Assembly: GCA_032718475.1 (NCBI GenBank)
Contig: JAUCBJ010006776.1
Span: forward strand, 1 to 28,284
Reading direction: 5' to 3'
DNA length: 28,284 bases
Source: Nemertoderma westbladi
Taxonomy: Eukaryota > Xenacoelomorpha > Nemertodermatida > Nemertodermatidae
In this document: positions 10,046-18,446 of the stretch, in pieces
How positions within the stretch are numbered: position 1 is the stretch's first letter
Layout: each line of letters starts with the position of its first letter
Notes under the pieces: generated by a model
Seen by the model: only the letters and a program-made list of their open reading frames with translations
Databases searched by the model: none
Told to the model about the DNA's origin: nothing
Position numbers and translations under genes: made by a program

Positions 10046-10149
10046 CCTCTGGATCCAAAATCAGGTGTATCATATACAGATATATCAAGGTCAGTGCAGT
10101 ACACAGGTTAGGTCAGCAAGTCAGTGTCAGACAGATAGCAAAAGTCTAG
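10046..10149 (-). promoter_or_regulatory. 5' leader of the non-LTR element
   Basis: These 104 bases lie between the element's 5' boundary, set by the target duplication, and the ORF1 ATG. Full-length non-LTR copies normally carry an internal promoter here. I see no specific motif I can name, and the role is inferred from position only. Confidence 0.4.
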
Positions 10150-10154
10150 GCTTG
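10150..10154 (+). repeat. Target-site duplication gcttg, right copy
   Basis: This matches 5438-5442. The flanking bases differ (c before the left copy, g before the right; g after the left copy, a after the right), so the duplication is exactly 5 bp. Confidence 0.75.
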
Positions 10155-10540
10155 AAAAGGTTTGTTTCAGCATTTGTTACCATTGGTAGTAAGAACGAGG
10201 GAAAGAAATTGTTAAACGATTTTTACGTTTCAAATTGCATGCTCTGTCAAATGTGAACAAACACTGCCTTAATTGATAGCAATGGTGTAAATATTGTTGG
10301 TAAACTTGGTAGTGTAACTTCTTTACCTTGCAACTATTAATGTGTACTGTATATAGTGTTAGTGTTAACATTGGTATTATAACTTCAATTGCAAGCCACA
10401 TTTCTGTTAATGGTGTAATTTTCCATGCATTCAATTACCCGAGAAAAAAAGGGCAATTCGGTATCCTTCGATGCCTATTCGAAGTTAGGCGATACATTAC
10501 TATTTTTGTGTATTCATTATAATTGTACTAGTTGAATATG
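10155..10540 (+). pseudogene. CACTA/Transposase_21-like transposase relic, right part
   Basis: This is the continuation of the relic interrupted at 5442. The frame at 10155 (Lys-Arg-Phe-Val...) is in phase with the Leu codon at 5440-5442. It reads through FVTIGSKNEGKKLLNDF to a TGA at 10254-10256, matching the family's FV-x-G-x-KN block. Further on, about 10370-10450 encodes an ISVNGVIFHAFNYPR block resembling the I..NG..YHS..Y.R motif near the C-terminus of these transposases, followed after a frame change by a GNSVSF / YSKLGD stretch. Several frame breaks confirm decay. Confidence 0.62.
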
Positions 10541-12356
10541 ATGGTAGGAAATTGTTTTATTGTCTTTGTACCAAATATAAATGCAATTCATTTACTAAAG
10601 CTTACGATAAACTGCTTCCTCTCATTTGAAGACTATGCTACTGAAATATAACACATTGTATGCTTTGAAACCTCGTGGCCATTGTATTATTGAAGCTTAT
10701 AAATTGTATAATAATTTAATATGTTTGTCACAAAGGCCTGAAATGATTGTAATTCCCTGCATAGACCACTATGAGCACGACTGAGTTTGATATTTTTTAA
10801 TTAGTTTGTTGATTATTAATTAGTTTATTACTTTTTTTCGCTTTAACACTATTAGGTCCTATTTTTACTACGTAATGCACCCAATGTCGGGGTTCATTTT
10901 AGACATTTTTAGTTTTATTCATATGTTGGCTGAAAAAATTATGAAATTATTGAAAATTGTATGTATGCCTCTTTAATATGGCAAGGTCGTAATTTTGTAA
11001 CTTTGAAGCGAACCCAAACAGATAGCGGATGTGTGTGATTTTTCGTCAATTTAAATGTTCTGTATATACTTTTATAGGAAAATTGAAATATTTTCGATGG
11101 TATTGGTTTTCCAGGAGGCTGATCAACACACAACTTGATAAAAATATTTATGGTAGTGCAACCAGCGGGGCCAGTCTCGTGGGACGAAAATGACAAGTAA
11201 CGCAAAATTTCAAACTGCCAAAGGTGGAAATTGGTTGGATAATTTTGAAGCAATGCGGGTTTTTGAGGGCACTGATCACGATAGAACTTTTTACAGACCT
11301 TTTATGGTCGTGTAACTATCAAATTTATTATCATTTTTTGCTACTTGTATTATTCATGCTACATTGGTTTGGTACATATTTGAAATTACATATAAGAAAT
11401 TATATTTTTGAGTGTCACATCTGTGTTCAGCATCCCAAAATAAGGTCAGGATAGAATCAGGTTGATTTGGTGAATATTTTTGATCATCAAATTTTCACTA
11501 GTTGTTTTTTCTCAAATGTTTGCTATACCGCAATTTTGTTTATTTAGAGGGGACAACATTTTTTTGTAAATATCAACACGAAAAATTTTGGGGATGGTTG
11601 TTAGAATGGGAGCACATCACGAAAACCAACTTAGCTATTTAATTGCCTTTGCGTTGTGGATATCCAAGATACAGATGAATTAGGCTTACTGATAAATTTC
11701 TAAAGTGACTTCCGGGTCCAGATAACAGTGTTGCAATCGTAAAAATATGATATTTAAATATAGTATGTTTGTTGATATTTTTTTTGTTAGTTGTTCTGCT
11801 TTAACGCTGTTGTACTGTACATACGCTGTCATACGCTGTTATACTATTGTACATGTACGCTGTAAATAAAATCTCGAAGTAATGGTGGTTATTTCTATTA
11901 ATCTGTATGCGGGGTGAGAGCAGGATGAGGGTATGGGGGGGGGGGGGGGGGGGGTTTGTTATTGACACTATTATTCTGTAGGCCGGCAGTACTTTTAAGA
12001 TAAATATATACGAGGACACTAGGGGTGGGAGATTCTTCATTCCACGGTTTAACCCTGTCGGAATATACCCTAGATCCGATTAATTATAAACTTAATAGTT
12101 ACTTATTAACGGGTATTGTAAACTTACTAAGTACTTATTGAGCTAAATTTAAACTTTAAACATACTTAATAAGTACCTAATTAACTTGTAAACACACTTT
12201 TAAGCACACAGTACATTAATTATGACAACCATACTAAGCACCTTCTAAGTCGTCCGAATATCTTGGCAAGTTCTTTCCAAGTACTTGTTAAGAAGTTTTT
12301 ATGTACAGTAGACTTTAAAAGCACTACTTATTAAATCTATTAAATAACCTAACCTA
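10541..12356. other. AT-rich non-coding stretch
   Basis: No recognisable gene. Small open frames on both strands (up to about 104 codons) have AT-driven composition and no domain. The stretch holds a 20-base G tract (11935-11954). At about 12080-12350 there is an unusual density of aagtacttatta/cttaataagt-type blocks that are self-complementary and recall 4290-4450. Confidence 0.5.
11935..11954 (+). repeat. Homopolymer G tract, 20 bases
   Basis: An uninterrupted run of 20 G follows a purine-rich stretch (gagagcaggatgagggtat). Confidence 0.9.
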
Positions 12357-12868
12357 TTACTTCCATAGTTACTGCTATTGTAATTATTGTACTCTTCAAA
12401 TCCTGATGCTGCTTTACTCAATATTAAAATAATTTAGAGTTCTCGAATATTTATTACGTAACTAGAGAGCCGCTTAACTACATAGTTTTGTTGACAAGCC
12501 GGCACAGCATTCTTAAAAATGCAGCTGCAATGCAGCATGCCGATCCTAGTAGTAACTACATAAACCAATATTGGATATTGAGTTCCGTTTTGGAGTTCGC
12601 TGCGCAGACACTAAATTTGCCATAATTTGAGTGCGTGCATGGATTTTGCTCAAATTAAGTGCAAACAATTTCTACATCGATGTTCTTTCTACACATTTAA
12701 TAATATTTAAGAAATTCCACCAAAAATATTTTATTTTACTTTTTTCGCCGGGAAAAAAGTGAAATCAATGCAATCCTATAGGTTACTTTTTTTCCATAGT
12801 GAAAAAGTGCAACTTTTTCTCCCGATTTTGGGGTAAATTTGAGCGAGAAAGTAACAATTTAAGAATAA
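12357..12868 (+). repeat. Dispersed repeat B, copy 2
   Basis: Aligns with 3491-3928. Shared blocks include gatgctgc, ttctcgaatatttattacgt, ccaatattggatattgag and caactttttctcccgatttt. It differs from copy 1 by an extra 69-bp segment plus one copy of a 9-bp repeat. It is not flanked by the foldback F repeats that surround copy 1, so the core is a repeat in its own right. Confidence 0.82.
12485..12553 (+). repeat. 69-bp insertion in repeat B, flanked by a 9-bp duplication
   Basis: aactacata occurs at 12476-12484 and again at 12554-12562, with 69 bases between that are missing from copy 1 of repeat B, where a single related aacaacata is present. This is what an insertion with a 9-bp target duplication looks like. 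Alternatively copy 1 lost the segment by recombination between the short repeats. The segment includes gcagctgcaatgcagcatgc but no clear terminal inverted repeat. Confidence 0.6.
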
Positions 12869-14100
12869 AAAATATATTCTGGCTCGGGATGGAAGGAGGA
12901 GGAGTGAAACTATCTCTGTTTCAAGTTCTATGCAATCTGATTACTACTATATACTACTACAGTAGGTCGAGCGAGCTCGGAACAAAATAACTCAGTCTGC
13001 AGGTGCCTGGAGAGGTTTGATTTCCAGATTCCAGATGGTATCTGTAAAAGCTTTTGCGGAATTAGCCGGTTATTTTCCCCGTAAAGTACTCTGTAGTTGG
13101 TTTAACAGGCATAAAAGGCCGTATCCTTACTGTACTGATGTTTTAAGGGACATAAAAGCTATTTCTTCTGCACGTGTACTTTAGCGGACATAATTAGCAA
13201 TTCTATGACGCAATGCGCTGGATCCTCTTGAAACAGTGTAGCTACCATGACGACGGCTAACAGCTGATGCTGTACACGTGGAGCTTTTTCTTTGTTCTCT
13301 GTTCCTTCTTTGTTCGGTCGACCAATCAGAGCGTTTTTTGCCTCTGTGTTGGAGATTGTATATAGAAACTCGTGGAGTTGAGTCAGTATGTGATTTTGTC
13401 TACAGCCTAGAACACCGGCTTTGGAACCTCCGTGTTTCAGTCTTTAGCCCAACATTAGTAGGCTTAATTATAGAACGTATATCTGTTATCAAACTAATCA
13501 TAACTTACTTAACTAATCATACCAAACCAAATCGATCATATCAATTTATACCTTAACACTTGTACTGCTATTTACTGTCGGTTATTCATTATATCTGTTG
13601 ATGGAATATTATTATATTGGAGAATATCAATCAATAATCAGACACCCCAATCTTCTTGATATACTGAAGGTTAGAGAGACCGGTTACATATAATGATTGC
13701 GACTTACATTAAAGTGGTTTGAAGTGAATCTAATGCTATTTCATAGGCACTACATGTATTGTCTGTTGTTCTCTTTATATGTGACTAAAATTAGTGAAGG
13801 TCGGCAGATCAGTGTGCAGCATTGTGCAGTATTGTGTATGATTGTGACTGATAACAAAGCATCTCCTAAAGAATGCGCCATATACGTGAATCTATAGCCA
13901 TCCCGTTGTGTCTAGTTTAAGTCATAACTCTGTTTACATATTTAGAGCGCCACGTCCTAAATGAACTGTTAATATTTCCCGAAAGTGAATAATATTTGTC
14001 AGAGATTATATATTACGATCAGTCGAATAATACAGTAGGCCTACACCGCAATACGGTTAGGCTTCCGAATCCAGTCTCCCGGGTATATCCAGCGGGTGAA
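12869..14100. other. Non-coding stretch with one short open segment
   Basis: The only segment of interest is a 72-codon stop-to-stop frame at 12966-13181 with fairly balanced composition (includes ELAGYFPRKVLCSWFNRHKR). It has a possible splice acceptor (tctgcag at about 13000) but no ATG near its start and no family I recognise. A CCAATCAG box (13322-13329) and a TATATAG (13359-13365) lie downstream. No gene is supported. Confidence 0.4.
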
Positions 14101-14230
14101 TGATCGCGCATAGACTGGCTTCGGCTAATGTAGTGTATCAAATACTTGTCATAGGCTAAAGACGATCTATTATCTAAAAGACATCCCAATTTGGCAGGTT
14201 AAACTGCTAAAGGTCTGAAAGCGCGAACAA
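14101..14230 (+). repeat. Dispersed repeat A, copy 2
   Basis: Direct-orientation copy of 1-131, ending in the same gcgcgaacaa. The two copies lie 14.1 kb apart, with the nested transposase/non-LTR block and both copies of repeat B between them. Confidence 0.85.
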
Positions 14231-14508
14231 TAACAGATATAGCTTCTGTATTGCAGTAGGCAATAACGCTGAAGTACCGGACAACCGGTACCTAGTAGGC
14301 CTGACTACCTAACCACCCGGACCGGTACCTACAGCAGTACAGGTACAGCAGTATTATTCGATTTGATAATTATATACCGGTAGGCCTTAATATTGAATCA
14401 GGGAGGGCCCGCCCTGGTTTTTTATTGAGATTTTACTTATTTCTGTCAGTTTTATTTATTTGTAGGCCAATATTGAGCAGAAGGCGTGTAAGCCTGCTCA
14501 GATTGTAC

Positions 14509-15088
14509 AGATAATTTGTAGGCTGGACTGTTGTCTGACTGTTGTTAAGTCTGAAGGGACTGTAGTGTGTGTAGAGTGTATGTCCGATAAATTACTAGTT
14601 AGGAAAGTAGGGGCTTCCAGTGCTGTGAGGTGAACCCCCTCGAAAGAATAAGTCGTACTACTCGGTTAGAACGCATACTAACTAACCATTTCGGAGTCTG
14701 CATATACTGTAGTTTGTTTAGGCTTGATAGTAGTCTGCCAGCGTTTGGTCTGTATTTTGTTTGTGTAGTTTGTACGGGTAGCGTAATATTTCTTATTTAG
14801 ATAATTTGTAGGCTGGATTGTTGTCTGGCTGTTGTTAGGTCTGAAGAGATTTCGGTGTGTGTAGAGTGTATGTCCGATAAAGTGCCAGTTGGGAACGTAG
14901 GGGCTTCCAGAGCTGTGAGGTAAACCCCCTCGAAAGAATAAGTCGTCCTACTCGGTTAGAACGCATACTAACTAACCATTTCGGAGTCTGCATATACCGT
15001 AGTTTGTTTAGGCTTGATAGTAGTCTGTCAGTATTTGGTCTGCATTTTGTTTGAGTAGTCTGTACGCGTAGCGTAATATTTATTATTC
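14509..15088 (+). repeat. Tandem duplication, two 290-bp units
   Basis: Unit 1 (14509-14798) and unit 2 (14799-15088) both begin agataatttgtaggctgg and share long identical blocks, among them ccccctcgaaagaataagtc and agaacgcatactaactaacc. They have equal length and roughly 90 percent identity by eye. No reading frame is supported. They lie upstream of the BEL/Pao coding region and could belong to its leader or an LTR, but no copy is seen downstream of the pol gene. Confidence 0.9.
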
Positions 15089-16035
15089 AGAGTTTATGCG
15101 ATTATTCGCAACATTCATATCCCCAAGTTAATTCCTACAGTAATTGTGCTTGTTATATATACCGTTATAGTTAAATTAACCCCGGTACTACATCAGGGCT
15201 GCTTGGCGTAGGTAAAGACTGGTGATTTTGTGCCCCGGTCACTCCAGCAGATACCGTGGTTCTTTTAGCTGTTCAAGTATTTTTAACTACTGATTATTTG
15301 TTGTATAAGTACTTGTACCTAATTTAGGGTTTAGTGTACAGTGCTTTCCGAAGGTGATTAGTGTGTAGGCAGTATATTTGTGTTGTAAAGTGGTTAATAG
15401 GCACGTTGGTTCTGGTAGACCGCGGTAATTAACTTCTAGGTAGGAACACTCCGTGATACATAACGTAGTACTTATAGCGATACGGCTATAAGTCGTCAGA
15501 CGGTGGTATTTTTCCTATCTGGACAACGCAATATATTTACTACTACTTATTATTTTCAAATACCGTAGTACCCTGTCCATTGTAATAACCAGATAATCTA
15601 ACCCTTTGTTAGGCTGGTTTGTAGACTTCTTGTAAAATTACCCTAAAAATTCGTACTTGTAAATTTTTGTGTTTATTTAGAGATTGTAATCTCACCCAGA
15701 ATTGTATGTAATTTGTAGTATTAAGTAACTTAGGTAAATTAGAATTATTTGTTTTAGTGTCCAACAAGTAGCACTCCACTGAGAGCGCACAGCTTCTGTG
15801 AAGTGACTTCCCCCCAGAAATAATAACATTTATTTCAAATATTGACAAAAACCCATTTTAACGGGTATATATATTATAAATCAACTCAAACGATTTATAA
15901 ATAGTAGGCCTGCCATACAACAATTAGGTCTAAATATCAGTTGGACTACTGCTTAAATAACGGTAATCAAGTAAAGCAAAGTAACCAAGTAACCCCTAAA
16001 ATTTCAGAAATTCAATTATTCTAAAAATAATTGAT
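15089..16035 (+). other. Leader region upstream of the BEL/Pao element, no gene
   Basis: No recognisable coding region; one 79-codon minus-strand frame has no domain. By position this should contain the end of a 5' LTR, a primer-binding site and the untranslated leader. I could not identify a TG...CA boundary or a convincing tRNA-complementary site. Confidence 0.4.
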
Positions 16036-16303
16036 ATACCGGTATTTACAATAGGCTTATTATATTTATTTCTATAAATTTAGGCTGAAATTATACTGGT
16101 ATTCTGTAATTAATTCTAGTCCATAATTATACTTATATATACTATAAGTGTAAGCTGTATACCGGTATTCACGATAGGCCTATTATATATTTATATATAT
16201 TTGTGCTGGAATTACATACCGGTATTCTGTGACAAATCTAGTCTGTAATAATACTTATATATATACTATAAGTATACCGGTATTCTAATATATTATATAT
16301 ATA
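16036..16303 (+). repeat. Tandem repeat of about 120 bp, two units plus a partial third
   Basis: Units start with ataccggtatt at 16036, 16159 and 16274, and carry taggc(c/t)tattatat and acttatatatactataag at corresponding positions. The third unit is truncated after about 30 bases and dissolves into TA-rich sequence. It lies 120 bases before the gag-like ATG. Confidence 0.75.
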
Positions 16304-16420
16304 TCACGCTACACTGAGTAGCAGTATCGGTAATTAATTACTAGGCTAACAGTTGATACTGAATTACTAGACTTGCTTTAACTGTAATATAGCAGTAGGC
16401 ATTCAACTTTACAAACAAAC

Positions 16421-18382
16421 ATGTCTGACACAAAGCAAAACCTGTCAGACAGTCTCCTAGATACAACCATCTGTGACCCAGACAGGAGTGTGGAACGTGA
16501 GAGACTGAAGTTCAACTCACCTCCTACTGTAAGAAAGATTATTCCCCCAGTAGTAATATCAGAACCTAGGCTGGTCCAACACCGTAGGTCTGTCATAGGC
16601 ACTAGAGCTCAGGTCAAGCGGGACCAAGAAGCAGCGGAACAGCAACCACCCGCGAGCCAAGAACTTATTTCTCAGTGGCCCGACAGCTCCAGTAGTGCGG
16701 AGACTGTAGAGCTGACACCCGAGCACGGAGCAAAGATGACAGATGCGGTTTATTCGGATCCCCTTCTCATCCTTCCTGCAGCCGTACTCACTAGGGTATT
16801 GATTGCGGTGGAGGAACACCAGATTGATTGGGCGAGAAGTAAGCGGTCGACTAAAGATAGTTATGCGGGATACACAAGGGAAGAACTGAAGTCTATTGTC
16901 GAGTCGCAATGGAACTTCCCCGGACCCGGACTACCTTTCGACTTATCAGAAGCTGCCTGGGAAGACATACACAGGATGGGAGTAATAAAAGAAACCATCG
17001 ATCCAGCTGTGTGGAAGAGGTCAGCAGCAGGATACGTACAGGGATTCTTCAGCTCTATGGAGCGATTAAAAGAACAACTGTTTCAACAACCCCAAGGACC
17101 TCAAGAGCAGGGACAGCTGCTTTATCAAGTTAGAGAAAGAATTCTACGAATCAGGCTAATCTTATCGGCCTTTGAGGAGGCTTCTAAAAGAAGACAAGAC
17201 ACGTCGTTGCAAGTTGCCGTAAAGACTTGGTTTCAACGGGTGAGTCTCCAGGTTCAAGGAACGGCTCAGTGGAAAGCTCAGCTGGATGAGCGCTCAACCC
17301 ATGGAGAATCAACAGACGCTGCTTTTTCCCAAGTGGAAAGTGAAGCGACAGCAGAGAAACCGCATAAGAGGGATGCCATTGACATCTATCTGTCAGACTA
17401 TCAACGCTTTTTAGGTGATGAAGAGTTGAGGAGAAGGCTAGATGGACTTAGCCCTAATAGTGAAGGAACCAAGCTTGTGTTGGACGCAATCGATGTGGAT
17501 ATGAGAGCTGCGAACCAAGCTAAATTTGATGAACAACTCTGCATCGCTAGAGTCCAAGAAGAACAAGTAAAGAAAAAACGTATAGAAGACAGAAAGACAG
17601 CGGCAGTGGCAGCAGCAGTGGCAGCGGCAGAAGCGGAAAGAAAAGCAGCAGCAGCAGTGGCAGCGGCAGAAGCGGAAAGAAAAGCGGCAGTGGCAGCGGC
17701 CGAAGCGGAAAGAAAAGCGGCAGCGGCAGTGGCAGAGGCCGAAGCGGAAAGAAAGGCGGCAGTGGCAGCAGCAGAGGCAGTGGCAGAAGCAGAAAGGAGA
17801 GCATCTGAAGAAACCACCCAACTGGAATTGGAAAACATTCAAGAGAATCGAGACTGCATAAATAAACAATTAACAGCTAGTCAAATGCAGATGATGAGGC
17901 GATCTACTCCCAAGAGGCAGGGATATACATCATCCGAGGAAGGCGATACCACCGATCCTGAAGGCGGAGGTAATAGATCTCGTCTAAGCAGACGTAGAAG
18001 AATATCCCACCATCAGAAATTGCCGGATTTGCCACCAGCTGTTAGAAGGCAACTAACTAACACAAACTTAGGTAGTACAGAACCCACAGACCAAATAATT
18101 AAAATAGAAAGACTCCCTACTATAGTAGATGAGCCTGAAATAATTAGGCCTGTTCTCGAAGCCACCCCTTCGGTGATAGAGACACCTGTACTCCCTGAAC
18201 CTACCTCTAAATTCCCTCTGCACAGCACTAAGCTACCTGTGCCCCACAGAACCACCCTTGAAAATATTCATGTCCTGGACTCCGAGCGAAATATTAATGA
18301 TTTGTCGCCCGTTGTCCCTCGTCCGCCCGCTACAACGTTGGCGCCTCCCGCTTCGGCGGTCGAGTGGGTAGATGAGGGATGA
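16421..18382 (+). CDS. BEL/Pao element ORF A: gag-like protein with Ala/Glu coiled-coil repeats
   Basis: The 653-aa frame starts at an ATG in a good animal context (aaacATGtct) and ends at TGA 18380-18382. I recognise no named domain. Residues 1-110 are polar and probably disordered. About 110-330 is helical and charged, containing a region around LPFDLSEAAWEDIHRMGV. About 392-462 is a low-complexity AEAERKAA-type repeat encoded by GCAGCN triplets, predicted to form a long single helix or coiled coil. The C-terminal 180 residues are Pro/Ser/Thr-rich. By position, and by being in frame with the next ORF, it is the N-terminal part of the Gag region. The stop is followed by CGG, a context known from readthrough stops. 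It is 6 nt from the next ATG. Confidence 0.72.
   Translation: MSDTKQNLSDSLLDTTICDPDRSVERERLKFNSPPTVRKIIPPVVISEPRLVQHRRSVIGTRAQVKRDQEAAEQQPPASQELISQWPDSSSSAETVELTPEHGAKMTDAVYSDPLLILPAAVLTRVLIAVEEHQIDWARSKRSTKDSYAGYTREELKSIVESQWNFPGPGLPFDLSEAAWEDIHRMGVIKETIDPAVWKRSAAGYVQGFFSSMERLKEQLFQQPQGPQEQGQLLYQVRERILRIRLILSAFEEASKRRQDTSLQVAVKTWFQRVSLQVQGTAQWKAQLDERSTHGESTDAAFSQVESEATAEKPHKRDAIDIYLSDYQRFLGDEELRRRLDGLSPNSEGTKLVLDAIDVDMRAANQAKFDEQLCIARVQEEQVKKKRIEDRKTAAVAAAVAAAEAERKAAAAVAAAEAERKAAVAAAEAERKAAAAVAEAEAERKAAVAAAEAVAEAERRASEETTQLELENIQENRDCINKQLTASQMQMMRRSTPKRQGYTSSEEGDTTDPEGGGNRSRLSRRRRISHHQKLPDLPPAVRRQLTNTNLGSTEPTDQIIKIERLPTIVDEPEIIRPVLEATPSVIETPVLPEPTSKFPLHSTKLPVPHRTTLENIHVLDSERNINDLSPVVPRPPATTLAPPASAVEWVDEG
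17598..17805 (+). repeat. In-frame GCAGCN/GAAGCGGAAAG triplet-based repeat
   Basis: Imperfect repeats of gcagaagcggaaagaaaagc and gcagtggcagcggc encode alternating alanine runs and AEAERKA heptad-like segments. They account for long spurious open frames on the opposite strand here. The tract probably varies in length between copies. Confidence 0.8.
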
Positions 18383-18446
18383 CGGGAGATGGGTCTCCTG
18401 CTCAGACAGCTGATGGAACAACATTCTCGCTCCTCTCAGCAGGCCC
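18380..18446 (+). promoter_or_regulatory. Candidate translational readthrough site UGA-CGG with 3' stem-loop
   Basis: TGA at 18380-18382 is followed directly by CGG. Eight bases later a stem can form: GGG 18391-18393 with CCC 18444-18446 and, after a 3-base bulge, CCTGCT 18397-18402 with AGCAGG 18438-18443, closing a loop of about 35 bases. UGA followed by CGG or CUA plus a downstream structure is the established 'type II' readthrough signal in several RNA viruses. ORF A and ORF B are in the same frame, as readthrough requires. Function is inferred. Confidence 0.35.

Larger units (their letters stand above)
5443..10149 (-). mobile_element. Full-length non-LTR retrotransposon, CR1/L2-like
   Basis: The 4707-bp element runs on the minus strand. 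In its own orientation it has a short 5' leader (10149-10046), ORF1 (10045-8636), ORF2 (8663-5700), and a 3' UTR containing an AATAAA signal (complement of 5479-5484) and an AAT-repeat tail (complement of 5455-5466). It is bounded by a 5-bp duplication, gcttg. Both ORFs are open over their full length with all visible catalytic motifs, so this is a structurally intact and possibly young copy. The domain order (PHD-type ORF1; endonuclease and RT without RNase H) fits the CR1/L2/Jockey side of the non-LTR tree. Clade assignment needs a phylogeny. Confidence 0.88.

Noticed and set aside
14637-15000. tRNA or other small RNA gene in the 290-bp repeat
   Set aside because: The conserved block with ggttagaacgcat does not fold into a cloverleaf with A and B boxes at the right spacing.
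17401-17869. Overlapping Ala/Ser, Cys/Phe and Leu/Pro-rich minus-strand frames
   Set aside because: Shadows of the GCAGCN triplet repeat inside ORF A, with no domain and pure low complexity.
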